From the NCBI GenBank assembly GCA_023666425.1, contig JAMPCA010000001.1, positions 463,664-510,661 of the forward strand: a DNA stretch of 46,998 nt, written 5' to 3'. A program made the position numbers and the translations under genes. Shown piece by piece: positions 1 through 9,556 of the stretch. The notes beneath the pieces are model-generated. The model saw only the letters and a program-made list of their open reading frames with translations, was not told the origin of the DNA and did no database searches. Numbering within the stretch: the stretch's first letter is position 1; every line of letters begins with the position of its first letter. This stretch comes from Muribaculaceae bacterium (GTDB lineage: Bacteria > Bacillota > Clostridia > Lachnospirales > Lachnospiraceae).

Positions 1-2
1 AG

Positions 3-65
3 GACGGAACGCTGGTCACTCTCGCGGAGAGGGATCAGAACTGGCCGCGACTAAAGGATTTATAG
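3..65 (+). CDS. 3' end of an unidentified gene (partial)
   Basis: Only the last 20 codons are in the window, ending in TAG at 63-65 with the C-terminus LAERDQNWPRLKDL. This frame is preferred because it stops just before a strong terminator at 76-112. I do not recognise the protein. The downstream hydrogenase regulator makes a hydrogenase-related neighbour possible, but nothing in these 20 residues shows it. Confidence 0.5.
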   Translation, partial: DGTLVTLAERDQNWPRLKDL

Positions 66-75
66 GATATGAGAT

Positions 76-112
76 AAGCCATTATGGAGCGGTGCTCTGT
101 AGTGGCTTTTTT
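76..112 (+). terminator. Rho-independent terminator
   Basis: A 15-bp stem (76-90 with 94-108, three G-U pairs) closes a 3-nt loop and is followed by a T run. It lies 11 bp after the stop of the partial gene, so it should end that transcript and separate it from the next gene. Confidence 0.85.
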
Positions 113-139
113 AATGCGCAGTTCTGCGGGAACTCCGTG

Positions 140-168
140 TTGCCAATTCCATAAAATTAGAGTATGAT
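140..168 (+). promoter_or_regulatory. Sigma-A-type promoter for the TM1266-like gene
   Basis: TTGCCA at 140-145 and TATGAT at 163-168 are separated by 17 bp. The start codon of the next gene is 56 bp downstream. Both boxes deviate from consensus at one or two positions. Confidence 0.7.
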
Positions 169-223
169 GATACGGAGAATAAATGAAATCCTGCCAAAAC
201 TGATAGATGGAGAACGATAAGAT

Positions 224-469
224 ATGGAGACGAGAATAGCGCTCATTGGAATCATTGTGGAAGATACAGAGGCGGCGGAGCAGATCAACCGTCTGCTCCA
301 CGGCTACGGGGAGTACATCATTGGCCGCATGGGGCTGCCCTATCACAAGAAGGCGGTAAATATTATCAGTGTGGCGGTGGATGCGCCGCAGGATATCATC
401 AATGCACTGTCCGGGAAAATCGGCAGGCTTTCCGGCGTGAGTGTGAAAACGATATACTCGAATAGGTAA
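224..469 (+). CDS. TM1266-family iron-only hydrogenase system regulator
   Basis: An 81-residue protein with the short ferredoxin-like (ACT/NikR C-terminal-like) layout of the TM1266 family: an N-terminal strand (RIALIGIIVED), a helix with paired Glu residues, a GRMGLPY turn, and a second strand-helix-strand unit (VNIISVAVDAP, ALSGKIGRL, VKTIYS). Proteins of this family are encoded beside [FeFe]-hydrogenase maturation genes and are called putative regulators of that system; a biochemical role is not established. GGAGAA precedes the ATG. It has its own promoter and lies 61 bp before lrgA. No hydrogenase gene is visible in the window, so the partner genes would lie upstream or elsewhere. Confidence 0.8.
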   Translation: METRIALIGIIVEDTEAAEQINRLLHGYGEYIIGRMGLPYHKKAVNIISVAVDAPQDIINALSGKIGRLSGVSVKTIYSNR

Positions 470-530
470 AGGAGGCAAAGGGTATAATGGGAATGCGGTT
501 GTATCTTGTTATGAGGGAGGGACATTTGCT

Positions 531-923
531 GTGCGTATTTTAAAACAGTTTTTGATCATCATTTTATTTTCCTTTACCGGTGAGCTTCTGCACTATGTGA
601 TCCCATTGCAGATTCCGGCCAGCATCTATGGTCTTTTAGCCCTTTTTCTGGCTCTTGTGACAGGTGTTGTCAGGCTGGAGCAGGTGCAGGATACGGCAAA
701 GTACCTGATTGTCATTATGCCCCTGATGTTTATTCCGGCGGGAGTGGGGCTGATGGACAGCTGGGCAGAGCTTCAGCCGATCCTTTTTCCGGTGGCTGTG
801 ATCATGGTGGTTTCCACGGTGCTGGTGATGGGAATATCCGGCCGGGTGACGCAGGCGGTAATACGGCGCAGTGGGCGCAAAGCGGATGTGGAAGAAGTGC
901 CGCAGGAGGATACACATGAATGA
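531..923 (+). CDS. lrgA: CidA/LrgA-family holin-like membrane protein
   Basis: A 130-residue protein with four hydrophobic segments and the family signature region IPLQIPASIYGLLALFLAL near residue 25, followed by VRLEQVQDTAKYL and a MPLMFIPAGVGLMD segment. LrgA/CidA proteins are small holin-like membrane proteins that work with LrgB/CidB; in staphylococci they modulate murein hydrolase activity and in other bacteria they have been linked to pyruvate or other small-metabolite transport. The start is GTG at 531, chosen because AGGGAGGG lies 9 bases upstream and no in-frame ATG exists. The stop overlaps the lrgB start by 8 bp, indicating translational coupling. The hydrophilic tail is rich in Glu and Asp. 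Confidence 0.88.
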   Translation: MRILKQFLIIILFSFTGELLHYVIPLQIPASIYGLLALFLALVTGVVRLEQVQDTAKYLIVIMPLMFIPAGVGLMDSWAELQPILFPVAVIMVVSTVLVMGISGRVTQAVIRRSGRKADVEEVPQEDTHE

Positions 924-1608
924 ATTTTTACAGAATTCCGTGTTTTTTGGGGTTTTTATAAGTATTGGCTGTTATGAAACCGGCTGTTTGATTCGAAAAA
1001 AGTGGAATAATATTTTGTTAAATCCTCTTATAATTTCTATCGCTCTTATCATAATTTTTCTGCTGGCCTTTCATGTGGACTACGATACCTATGAGCGCGG
1101 AGCCAGGTATCTGTCTTATTTTCTGACGCCCGCTACGGTTGCCCTCGCGGTTCCTCTGTATGAGCAGCTGGAGCCGTTAAAGAAAAACTGGCGGGCAATC
1201 ATGGCAGGGACGGTTTCGGGTGCGCTGTCCTCCGCCCTTAGTGTGCTGGTTCTCTCGATGGTGTTTCACCTGAACCATGAGCAGTATGTAACCCTGCTTC
1301 CGAAGTCCATTACCACCGCGATTGGCAAGGGCTTGTCGGAGGAGATGGGAGGCATTGTGACGATTACGGTTGCGGTCATTATTCTGACAGGGGTGATTGG
1401 CAATATGTTCGCGGAGCCGGTTCTTAAGCTTTTTTCCATTACAGATCCCGTGGCGAAGGGAATCGGAATCGGGAGCGCCGCCCACGCCATGGGAACGGCG
1501 AAGGCGATGGAGCTCGGTGAGGTGGAGGGAGCGATGAGCAGTCTCTCCATCGCAGTGTCGGGGCTTCTTACCGTGGTGACGGCGCTGGTATTTTCCGTAT
1601 TGTACTAA
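916..1608 (+). CDS. lrgB: LrgB/CidB-family membrane protein
   Basis: A 230-residue polytopic membrane protein. Family hallmarks are a [14 protein letters not shown] segment, [16 protein letters not shown], the [19 protein letters not shown] region and [27 protein letters not shown] near the C-terminus. LrgB is the obligate partner of LrgA. The start at 916 is preferred over an upstream in-frame ATG because GCAGGAGG precedes it and it overlaps the lrgA stop. The next gene, addB, starts 10 bp after its stop, so lrgAB-addBA-maf may be a single transcript. Confidence 0.92.
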   Translation: MNEFLQNSVFFGVFISIGCYETGCLIRKKWNNILLNPLIISIALIIIFLLAFHVDYDTYERGARYLSYFLTPATVALAVPLYEQLEPLKKNWRAIMAGTVSGALSSALSVLVLSMVFHLNHEQYVTLLPKSITTAIGKGLSEEMGGIVTITVAVIILTGVIGNMFAEPVLKLFSITDPVAKGIGIGSAAHAMGTAKAMELGEVEGAMSSLSIAVSGLLTVVTALVFSVLY

Positions 1609-1618
1609 GGAGGAAGTC

Positions 1619-4600
1619 ATGTCTTTACAATTGGTTCTCGGGAGCTCCGGCAGCGGAAAAAGTGAATACATGTACCGCCGTCTCACAGCGGAGGCGGGAG
1701 AGCATCCGAAGAAAAACTATCTGGTCATTGTGCCGGAGCAGTTTACGATGCAGACACAGCAGAAGCTGGTGGATCTTGCGCCGAACCATGCAATTATGAA
1801 TATCGACGTCTTGAGCTTCAAGCGTCTGGCCTACCGGGTGTTTGACGAGCTGGGCTGTACGGACATTCAGGTGCTGGAGGAGACGGGAAAGAATCTGGCG
1901 CTCCGCCGTCTGGCGCAGGAGCAGGAGGAAAAGCTGACCGTGCTTCGGGCAAACATGAACCGCATGGGCTATATCGGGGAGGTCAAATCCCTGATCTCGG
2001 AGCTGGTGCAGTACAATGTGTCCCCGGAGCTGCTTCTTGCTATGACCGAGAGGGACGAGCTCCCTTCGGTGCTGGCGGCAAAGCTTAAGGATATCGTCGT
2101 CATGTATCAGGCTTTTCAGGAATTTATGCGGGGCAGCTGCATCACGGCGGAGGAGATTTTGCATGTGCTAAAAAATCTGGCGGCGGATTCTGCGATTCTG
2201 CGGGACAGTGTGATCGTGCTGGACGAGTTTACAGGCTTTACGCCGATCCAGAACGATCTTCTCCGGGAGCTTCTGCAGGTGGCCGATGTGATGGTTGCAC
2301 TGACAATCGACGGGCGGGAGGATTTCTACCACAGCCGGGGAGGCGAGGAGCTTTTCGACCTTACCAAAAAGACGATCCACACGCTGCTTGCGATGGCGGA
2401 GAGCCTGCGCGTGGAGGTTCTGGAGCCGGTGGTGCTGTCCGGAAGTGAAAAAAAGCGTTTCAAAAAGGCTCCGGCGCTCGCCTTTCTGGAGCAGAATCTG
2501 TTTCGCCCCTGCTATCAGCGGATGCACGGCGGAGTCAGGGAGATTCACCTTGCCACGGCAAAGAATCCGAGGGAGGAGCTGACGTGGGTTGCCAGAGAAA
2601 TCAGCCGGCTGGTGCGAAATGGCTGCCGGTACCGGGAAATCGCGGTGGTGACAGGAGCCTTGGAGAATTACCGCAGTTATGTAGAGCCGCTGTTTATGAA
2701 ATATGAGATCCCCTTCTTTATGGATACCACCAGGGAAGTATTGTTTCATCCTTTCATTGAATTCGTGCGTGCGGCCTTAGAGATTATCGAGAGCGGTTAC
2801 AGCTACACGGCGGTGATGCGCTTTTTGCGCTGCGGTTTCTGCGGGGTGGAGGAGCGCGTGGCGGACATGCTGGACAATTACCTTCTGGCGACAGGAATCC
2901 GGGGGCGTGCGGCGTGGCACAGACGCTTTGTGCGTATGCCCAGGCAGCAGGGGGACTATGATCTGGAAGTGCTCGAAGCCGTCAGGGAAAAGCTCTGCGC
3001 GCTGCTGGAGCCGCTGGATCAGGCCTTTTCTAAGAAAAAGGCGGCCGTCTCCGATGCTGTTTTGGCTCTGTACGGGCTGATGCGCGAGCTGGATATGGAA
3101 GGACAGCTCTGGGAGAGAGAACAGGAGCTGCTCGCAAAGGGGGAGCAGGCGAGATCCAGGGAGTACGGGCAGATTTACCGCATCGTTATGGAACTGTTTG
3201 AGAAGTATTACCGTCTCTTAGGGGAGGAGCCCCTGTCGGTTCACGACTTTACCGAGGTGCTGGAGGCGGGGCTTTCCGCCGCGGAGGTGGCCGTGCTTCC
3301 TCCGGGATATGACAGTGTCATCATAGGAGATATCGAGAGAACGAGGTTAAATGATACCAGGATTTTATTTTTTGTCGGTGTGAATGACGGCGTTGTGCCC
3401 AAATCGGCCAGCACCGGGGGCATTATCTCGGAGTACGAGCGGGAGCTTTTGGCGGAGTATGAGCTGACGCTTGCGCCGTCTGCGAGGGAGCAGGCCTTTA
3501 TCCAGCGTTTTTATCTCTACCGCAACCTGACAAAGCCCTCGGAACAGCTGTACATAAGTTATGCAAGGGTGGACAGCGGCGGAAAAGCAGTCCGCCCCTC
3601 CTACCTGATTGGCGTGATCCGGCGCATGTTTCCGGATCTTCCCCTGACAGAGCACGGGGATCTTTTGGCAGAAAAGGATTTTTACACGAAGTCATCGGCT
3701 CTCGACTATCTGGTCTGCGGGGAGAGGGATAAGGACTGGTATGCGCTGGCGAAGTCTTTAAAGAGCGGTACAGAGGCGGAGAGGGAGCTGGTGGAGCGGC
3801 TTCTTGCGGCTCCCTGTCTCTCCTGCGGGAGCGAACCCATCAGCCGGGCAATCGCGCTGGCGCTCTATGGCAGGCGTGCCGAGAGCTCTGTGACCCGCTT
3901 AGAGCGCTTTGCGGCCTGCGCCTATTCCCACTATTTACAGTATGGCCTGCGCCTCATGGAGCGGGAACTCTGCCGTTTTGCGAGTGTGGATATGGGGAAT
4001 ATCTATCACACGGCCTTAGAGCGGTACAGCAGAAAGCTGGCGGCTTCCCCCTACGACTGGTTCACGGTGCCGGACCAGACGAGGGAGGAGCTTGCCCGCA
4101 CGGCCATGGAGGAGGCGGCGGAGGAATGTCCGTATGTCCATGACACGGCGGAGAGCGCCTATCAGGCGAAGCGGATGCTTTCCATTTTTCAGGAGACGGT
4201 CTGGGCGCTGACGAAACAGGTGCGCGCGGGGCAGTTTGTTCCTGAAAAGTTCGAGGTCAGCTTTCGGGCGCTGGATGGGATGGACTCCCTGACCTATCCG
4301 CTGGAAAACGGCGTACAGATCCGCCTGAGCGGAAGGATTGACCGGGTGGATTACTGGAAAGACGAAGGCCTTGGCATTAAAATCATCGACTACAAGTCCG
4401 GGGCGGAGAGCTTTGACCTTTTCAAGCTCTATCACGGGCTGCAGCTGCAGCTTTTGGTGTACATGAACGCGGCGCTGGAGCTGGGGCGCAGGGAAAACGC
4501 CGGCGTTTCGGTGTTTCCGGCCGGCATTCTCTACTACCACATCGACGACCCGGTGCTTGCGGGGGCGGAGGATACGGAGCATGAGCTGCTCATGGCCCTT

Positions 4601-5044
4601 CGGCCGGACGGGCTGGTGAACAGGCAGGAGGAGGTCTGGCAGGCCATGGACGGGGAGCTCTCTGGCAAATCCGAGGTGATTCCGGTGGAGCTGAAAAAGT
4701 CCGGGGAATTATCCGCCCGCTCCCATGTGGCGTCCACGGAGGAATTTGAGCTGCTCGGGCGTTATGTACAGAAGCTGGTTCACCGGGAGCTTGCGGATAT
4801 CTACAGTGGTGACGTGCGGATCAATCCCTGCACAAACGGCACGGAGAACAGCTGCAGTTACTGTCCTTACGCGGGCGTCTGCGGTATCGACAGCCGGATT
4901 CCGGGATATGAGAGACGGAGGCTTAAGAAGCTGGACAAAGAGGAACTGATGGAGCGCATAGAGACGGAGACAGCAAAACAGGAGGCGGGACATGGCAGTA
5001 GCCTGGACGAAAGAACAGCAGAAGGTCATAGAATACAGAAATAG
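1619..5044 (+). CDS. addB: ATP-dependent helicase/deoxyribonuclease subunit B (AddB)
   Basis: A 1141-residue subunit of the AddAB helicase-nuclease, which resects double-strand breaks for RecA loading and degrades foreign linear DNA. The N-terminus carries a Walker A motif (GSSGSGKS, residues about 8-15). The RecB-type nuclease domain shows LSGRIDRVDYW and IIDYKSG near residue 920. The four iron-sulfur cysteines typical of AddB are visible: one in the RFAACAYSHY segment near residue 765 and three in CSYCPYAGVC near residue 1080. Length matches the family (about 1150). AAGGAGG precedes the ATG. The 3' end overlaps addA by 53 bp. Confidence 0.96.
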   Translation: MSLQLVLGSSGSGKSEYMYRRLTAEAGEHPKKNYLVIVPEQFTMQTQQKLVDLAPNHAIMNIDVLSFKRLAYRVFDELGCTDIQVLEETGKNLALRRLAQEQEEKLTVLRANMNRMGYIGEVKSLISELVQYNVSPELLLAMTERDELPSVLAAKLKDIVVMYQAFQEFMRGSCITAEEILHVLKNLAADSAILRDSVIVLDEFTGFTPIQNDLLRELLQVADVMVALTIDGREDFYHSRGGEELFDLTKKTIHTLLAMAESLRVEVLEPVVLSGSEKKRFKKAPALAFLEQNLFRPCYQRMHGGVREIHLATAKNPREELTWVAREISRLVRNGCRYREIAVVTGALENYRSYVEPLFMKYEIPFFMDTTREVLFHPFIEFVRAALEIIESGYSYTAVMRFLRCGFCGVEERVADMLDNYLLATGIRGRAAWHRRFVRMPRQQGDYDLEVLEAVREKLCALLEPLDQAFSKKKAAVSDAVLALYGLMRELDMEGQLWEREQELLAKGEQARSREYGQIYRIVMELFEKYYRLLGEEPLSVHDFTEVLEAGLSAAEVAVLPPGYDSVIIGDIERTRLNDTRILFFVGVNDGVVPKSASTGGIISEYERELLAEYELTLAPSAREQAFIQRFYLYRNLTKPSEQLYISYARVDSGGKAVRPSYLIGVIRRMFPDLPLTEHGDLLAEKDFYTKSSALDYLVCGERDKDWYALAKSLKSGTEAERELVERLLAAPCLSCGSEPISRAIALALYGRRAESSVTRLERFAACAYSHYLQYGLRLMERELCRFASVDMGNIYHTALERYSRKLAASPYDWFTVPDQTREELARTAMEEAAEECPYVHDTAESAYQAKRMLSIFQETVWALTKQVRAGQFVPEKFEVSFRALDGMDSLTYPLENGVQIRLSGRIDRVDYWKDEGLGIKIIDYKSGAESFDLFKLYHGLQLQLLVYMNAALELGRRENAGVSVFPAGILYYHIDDPVLAGAEDTEHELLMALRPDGLVNRQEEVWQAMDGELSGKSEVIPVELKKSGELSARSHVASTEEFELLGRYVQKLVHRELADIYSGDVRINPCTNGTENSCSYCPYAGVCGIDSRIPGYERRRLKKLDKEELMERIETETAKQEAGHGSSLDERTAEGHRIQK

Positions 5045-8000
5045 GGATATCCTTGTTTCTGCCGCCGCGGGTTCCGGCAAGACGGCGGTTTTAGTGGAGC
5101 GCATTATAAAGAGAATCACGGACAGGACAGATCCCATAGACATTGACCGTCTTCTGGTAGTGACCTTCACAAAGGCGGCGGCGGCGGAGATGCGGGAGCG
5201 GATTGGCGCGGCGATCGAAAAGGCCGGTGAGGCCGACCCGGAGAATTTCCATCTGCGGCGGCAGTCTGCCCTTTTGCACAATGCGATGATTACCACAATC
5301 GACAGTTTTTGTCTGTTCGTGGTGCGCAACCATTTTGAAGAAATCGGGCTGGATCCGAATTTTCGCATTGCGGACGAGGGGGAATTAAAACTTCTGGAGC
5401 TCGATGTGCTCGGGGAGGTTTTTGAGGAGAATTATGCCGCGGGAAGAGAGGACTTTCTGGCTCTCGTGGACGCCTACGGAGGAAAGTGTGGGGACGCTCC
5501 GGTGCGGAGCATGGTGGGGAACATCTACCGCATGTCCCTGAGCAGTCCGTGGCCGCTGGAATGGATCGAAGGTCTGGCACGGCCCTATCAGGCCGGAACC
5601 GTGGAGGAGCTTTTTGCAGCGCCTCTGTTAAGAAACATTGCAGATACCGCAGGCAGGCTTATCGCCGACATGGCGGATGAGTTAAAGCGCCTTCATGCGC
5701 TGGCGCTTGCCCCGGACGGCCCCCATGCCTACGCCGCGGCCATTGAGGGAGATCTGCAGGCGCTTGCGGCGGGGGAAACATGCAGGGATTACGCGGATTT
5801 TCGATCTTTTTTCGGGGAGCTGGCATTTGGGAGACTTGCGCCAATCCGCAGCTTTGAGGGAGACGTGCTCAAAAAAGAGGCGGTGCAGTCCGGCAGAAAT
5901 GAGATAAAAAAGGAGCTGGAGGCGCTGAAAAAGGACTATTTTTCCATGGAGCCACAGGCGCTTCTGGCACAGATTGCAAGGCTCCGCCCCATGGCGGAGG
6001 CGCTGGTGCGTCTGACCGTACAGTATTTCCATGCGATGGAGGAGAGCAAGAGGAAAAAGCGCATCGTGGATTTCCCGGATCTGGAGCATTTTGCCCTGCA
6101 GATTTTCGTGGACAGCGGGACAAAGCAGACCAGACAGACGGCAAAAGAGTTCCGGGCGCATTTTGAGGAGCTGATGATCGACGAGTACCAGGACAGCAAT
6201 CAGGTGCAGGAGGAGATATTAAAGGCCATTTCAAGGGAGAGCGAGGGCGTCCACAATATGTTTATGGTGGGCGATGTGAAGCAGAGCATCTACCGCTTTC
6301 GGCTGGCAAGGCCGGAGCTGTTCATGGAGAAGTACGCTTCCTTTACCACGGAGGAGAGCAGCCGGCAGCGCATCGGCCTGCACCAGAATTTCCGGAGCAG
6401 AAGCGAGGTTTTGGATTTTTGCAACGATATGTTTTACAAGCTGATGAGCCGCGATCTTGGCGGGGTGGGCTACGACAGGGAGGCGGCGCTCTATTGCGGC
6501 GCGGACTATCCGGAGGCATCCGGCATGGAGGCGGAGCTTTTGCTTTTGGATGAGGCGGATACGCTTTTGGAGGAGCAGAGGGAGAGCGGCAGGCGCGGGA
6601 TGGAGGCGCATCTGACAGCGGAGCGGATCCACCGGCTTATGAGAGAGACGATGGTGTACGACAGGGAGAGCGGCGGACAGCGGAAGATGCGCTACTCGGA
6701 TATCGTGATTTTGTTCCGGAGCTTAAAGGACTGGGGGACGGACTTTGCGCGCGTGCTCACGGAGCAGGGGATTCCGGCGCATGTGGAGTCTTCCACGGGC
6801 TATTTCTCGGCGATTGAGGTGCAGACGGTGTTAAATATGCTGCGGATTCTGGACAATCCGTATCAGGATATTCCCATGGCCGCAGTTTTGCGCTCGCCGA
6901 TGGCGGGGCTGGACGACGAGGAACTGGCAGAGATCAGGCTTACGAATGCCTCCGCCTCTTTTTCTGCGGCGGCGTTTGCCGCCATGCAGGAGGCGGAGGA
7001 GGGAAAGCTGGCAAAGTTTTACGGCGTTTACCGGGAGCTTAGAAACTTAAGGGAGCTTCCCATCCATGAGTTTCTGCAGAAGCTTCTGGACATGACCGGA
7101 TACGGACTTTACGCGGCGGCCATGCCCGCAGGCAAACGGCGCAGCGCGAATCTGGATATGCTGATGGAGAAGGCGATCGACTACGAGAAGACCAGCTACC
7201 GGGGGCTGTTTCATTTTGTGCGTTACATAGACCAGCTTGAAAAATATGAGATTGACTTCGGCGAGGCGGATGCGACGGGAGAGAATGCGGATGTGGTGCA
7301 TATTATGACCATCCACAAAAGCAAGGGGCTGGAGTTTCCCGTGGTGTTTGTGAGCGGCATGGGCAAGCACATCAACCAGATGGAAACGAATGAGCGGCTG
7401 GTGCTGCACCCGGATCTCGGCATGGGAATCTGTGAGATTTCGGGACGGCCGAAGGTGAAGAAGGGCTGTATCCTGCACGCCGGCATCGCGGATATGCTCC
7501 GCAGGGAAAATCTCGGGGAGGAGCTTCGGGTGCTCTATGTGGCGCTGACAAGGGCGAAAGAGAAGCTGATCCTCACAGGCATGACGAGGGAGCTGGATAA
7601 AAGCCTGCAAAAATACACGGGAAATGTAAAGCCGCAAAAGCCCGTCAGCTACCGGCAGAGGGCGGGGGCTGTGACCTGCCTGGACTGGCTGATTCCCGCC
7701 ATGCTCTCTTATCCCGGAAAATACAGGGTGGAGGCGGCAGATCCCGCCGCGCTGGTGTGGACGGCGGTGGAGGCGGACGTGGAAAAGCGGATGGACTACG
7801 CCGCGCTCATGGAAGAGATTGCGGCGGCGGACGAAGCGCGTGTGCAGGCTTACGGGGAGCTTTTTTCCTATGAGTACCCCTACCGCGGCGAGGCGGGGAA
7901 AAAGAGCAAGTATTCCGTCTCAGAGCTAAAGCACGCCTCCATGGTGCGTGCCTTTGACAAGACCGAGGGAGAGACGCCGGAATTTTTGCGGGAGGAAAGG

Positions 8001-8585
8001 GAGTCCTATGTGCCGTGCTTTGCCCGGATGCAGGAGGAGGAGGGACAGTCCTCCTACGGTGTAAGCCCGGGAGCCCTCCGGGGTACGGCGGTGCACCGGG
8101 TCATGGAATGTATGGATTTTGCCGGGCTTGCCGGGGTCGATGTGGCGGACGCGGGGCAGGTGAAGGATTTTGTGTCCCGGGAGCTTGCGCGGATGCGCGA
8201 GGGCGGCGAGCTGTCCGCTGAGCTGTTTTCCCTGATTATTCCCTCCGCCATCGAGGGCTTTGCCGGAAGCGGGATTGCACAGCGTATGGCAAAGGCGGCG
8301 CTGCGGGGAGAGCTGTACCGGGAGAAGCCTTTTGTCATGCAGCATGAGGACGTGCTGGCGCAGGGAATCATCGACGTGTTCTGGCTGGAGGGGGACGACA
8401 TTGTGCTTTTAGACTACAAAACCGACCGGGTTAAGGCGGCGGAGGAGCTCATAAAGCGCTATGAGACACAGCTCATCCTCTACGCGGATGCGCTCTGCCG
8501 GGTGTTTTCCGGCGGGACAGTAAAAAGAAGGGCGAAGGAGAAGCTGATCTACTCCTTTTGCCTGCAGGAGGTAATTTCGTTATGA
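4992..8585 (+). CDS. addA: ATP-dependent helicase/nuclease subunit A (AddA)
   Basis: A 1197-residue UvrD/Rep-type superfamily 1 helicase with a C-terminal RecB-family nuclease. Visible motifs in order: Walker A AAAGSGKTAVLV (about residue 24), motif II IDEYQDSNQ (about 396), motif III MVGDVKQSIYRFR, motif IV FRSRSEVL, motif V IMTIHKSKGLEFPVVFV, motif VI LYVALTRAKEKL, then the nuclease region with GTAVHRVMECMDF, GIIDVFW and LLDYKTDR near residue 1140. The ATG at 4992 is preceded by GGAGGCGGGA inside addB, so the two subunits are translationally coupled. The stop overlaps the maf start as ATGA. Confidence 0.97.
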   Translation: MAVAWTKEQQKVIEYRNRDILVSAAAGSGKTAVLVERIIKRITDRTDPIDIDRLLVVTFTKAAAAEMRERIGAAIEKAGEADPENFHLRRQSALLHNAMITTIDSFCLFVVRNHFEEIGLDPNFRIADEGELKLLELDVLGEVFEENYAAGREDFLALVDAYGGKCGDAPVRSMVGNIYRMSLSSPWPLEWIEGLARPYQAGTVEELFAAPLLRNIADTAGRLIADMADELKRLHALALAPDGPHAYAAAIEGDLQALAAGETCRDYADFRSFFGELAFGRLAPIRSFEGDVLKKEAVQSGRNEIKKELEALKKDYFSMEPQALLAQIARLRPMAEALVRLTVQYFHAMEESKRKKRIVDFPDLEHFALQIFVDSGTKQTRQTAKEFRAHFEELMIDEYQDSNQVQEEILKAISRESEGVHNMFMVGDVKQSIYRFRLARPELFMEKYASFTTEESSRQRIGLHQNFRSRSEVLDFCNDMFYKLMSRDLGGVGYDREAALYCGADYPEASGMEAELLLLDEADTLLEEQRESGRRGMEAHLTAERIHRLMRETMVYDRESGGQRKMRYSDIVILFRSLKDWGTDFARVLTEQGIPAHVESSTGYFSAIEVQTVLNMLRILDNPYQDIPMAAVLRSPMAGLDDEELAEIRLTNASASFSAAAFAAMQEAEEGKLAKFYGVYRELRNLRELPIHEFLQKLLDMTGYGLYAAAMPAGKRRSANLDMLMEKAIDYEKTSYRGLFHFVRYIDQLEKYEIDFGEADATGENADVVHIMTIHKSKGLEFPVVFVSGMGKHINQMETNERLVLHPDLGMGICEISGRPKVKKGCILHAGIADMLRRENLGEELRVLYVALTRAKEKLILTGMTRELDKSLQKYTGNVKPQKPVSYRQRAGAVTCLDWLIPAMLSYPGKYRVEAADPAALVWTAVEADVEKRMDYAALMEEIAAADEARVQAYGELFSYEYPYRGEAGKKSKYSVSELKHASMVRAFDKTEGETPEFLREERESYVPCFARMQEEEGQSSYGVSPGALRGTAVHRVMECMDFAGLAGVDVADAGQVKDFVSRELARMREGGELSAELFSLIIPSAIEGFAGSGIAQRMAKAALRGELYREKPFVMQHEDVLAQGIIDVFWLEGDDIVLLDYKTDRVKAAEELIKRYETQLILYADALCRVFSGGTVKRRAKEKLIYSFCLQEVISL

Positions 8586-9205
8586 GTCAGATTGTACTGG
8601 CTTCGGCGTCGCCGAGACGCAGGGAGCTGTTAGAGCAGGTGGGCATTGACTTTTTCGTGTGTCCGGCGAAGGGACAGGAGCATATTGTGGGGACAAGTCC
8701 GGAGGCCGTTGTGGAGGAGCTTTCCAGGCAGAAAGCCGAGGAGGTGGCGGCCGGGATGCGCGCCTTTGGCGAGAGCCGTCCCGGGCTGGTCACGCCGCAG
8801 GATCTGCTGGTCATCGGCGCGGATACCGTGGTGGCCTGTGATGAGCGGATTCTCGGAAAGCCGAAGGAGGAGGCCGGGGCGGTGGAGATGCTCTCTCTGC
8901 TGCAGGGCAGGACACACAGCGTCTATACGGGTCTGACCTTTGTGTTTCTCGACAAGTCGGGGCGCGCGGGGGAGCACAGCTTTTACGAGAGAACCGAGGT
9001 GGAGGTGTATCCGATGACAGAGGAGGAAATCCGGCGCTATGTGGACAGCGGCGAGCCCATGGACAAGGCCGGGGCTTACGGTATCCAGGGAAAATTCGCG
9101 ATTCATGTCAAAGAAATCCGGGGTGATTACAATAATGTGGTCGGCCTTCCCGTGGCGCGGATGTATCAGGAGCTGGTAAAACTGGGATTTTGTCCCTTTG
9201 CGTGA
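8582..9205 (+). CDS. maf: Maf-family nucleoside triphosphate pyrophosphatase
   Basis: A 207-residue protein with the Maf signatures ASASPRRRELLEQVG at the N-terminus, VIGADTVVACDE in the middle, GKPKEEAGAVEML and GRTHSVYTGL, and the C-terminal MDKAGAYGIQGKFAIHV and GDYNNVVGLPV. Maf proteins hydrolyse non-canonical or modified nucleoside triphosphates (dTTP, UTP, m5UTP and similar) to the monophosphate and pyrophosphate. The start is placed at 8582, where the ATG overlaps the addA stop (ATGA) and GCAGGAGG lies just upstream; a longer in-frame reading from 8558 lacks this support. It is the last gene of the addBA cluster, and a fresh promoter follows. Confidence 0.94.
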   Translation: MSQIVLASASPRRRELLEQVGIDFFVCPAKGQEHIVGTSPEAVVEELSRQKAEEVAAGMRAFGESRPGLVTPQDLLVIGADTVVACDERILGKPKEEAGAVEMLSLLQGRTHSVYTGLTFVFLDKSGRAGEHSFYERTEVEVYPMTEEEIRRYVDSGEPMDKAGAYGIQGKFAIHVKEIRGDYNNVVGLPVARMYQELVKLGFCPFA

Positions 9206-9212
9206 AATATAC

Positions 9213-9241
9213 TTGACGATTTTATTCTTTATTTGCATAAT
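9213..9241 (+). promoter_or_regulatory. Sigma-A-type promoter
   Basis: TTGACG at 9213-9218 and CATAAT at 9236-9241 with 17-bp spacing, 26 bp before the next start codon. It should drive the small unknown gene and probably the parvulin and PAP2 genes behind it. Confidence 0.75.
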
Positions 9242-9267
9242 ATAGAAAAGAAAACGGAGGATAAGGC

Positions 9268-9525
9268 ATGTTTGACAAAGAAATCTTAGAATATTTTCTT
9301 GCGAACCAGCAGCAGCTCTTTTCGGAGAGGGTCGCAGAGTCCGTGGAGGAGGCGGCGGAGTTTCTCGAGGACTGTATGGGAGCCGTGTGCGTAAATCTCA
9401 GGGAGGTACGGGAGTATCTGGACGAGTCGGGCATGGACGTTGCGGGCATAAGCGATGAGGAGCTGCTGGAGGCGGAGGAGGTCTTTTCCCTTCCCGACGG
9501 CCGTTTTCTGGTTGTTGAAGGATAA
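9268..9525 (+). CDS. Small acidic protein of unknown function
   Basis: An 85-residue, strongly acidic protein (many Glu and Asp, few basic residues) with predicted helices around ILEYFLANQQQLF, SVEEAAEFLEDCM and LREVREYLDESGMD, ending in LPDGRFLVVEG. There is no signal peptide or membrane segment. I do not recognise a family. A clear promoter and an ACGGAGGA ribosome binding site mark it as a real gene. It is followed after 31 bp by the parvulin lipoprotein gene. Confidence 0.7.
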   Translation: MFDKEILEYFLANQQQLFSERVAESVEEAAEFLEDCMGAVCVNLREVREYLDESGMDVAGISDEELLEAEEVFSLPDGRFLVVEG

Positions 9526-9556
9526 GGCTGCAAGAGAAGATCAGTGAGGAAAATGC

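Noticed and set aside
483-488. TATAAT as promoter of lrgA
   Set aside because: No acceptable -35 box at 16-18 bp; a chance match in the short gap is as likely.
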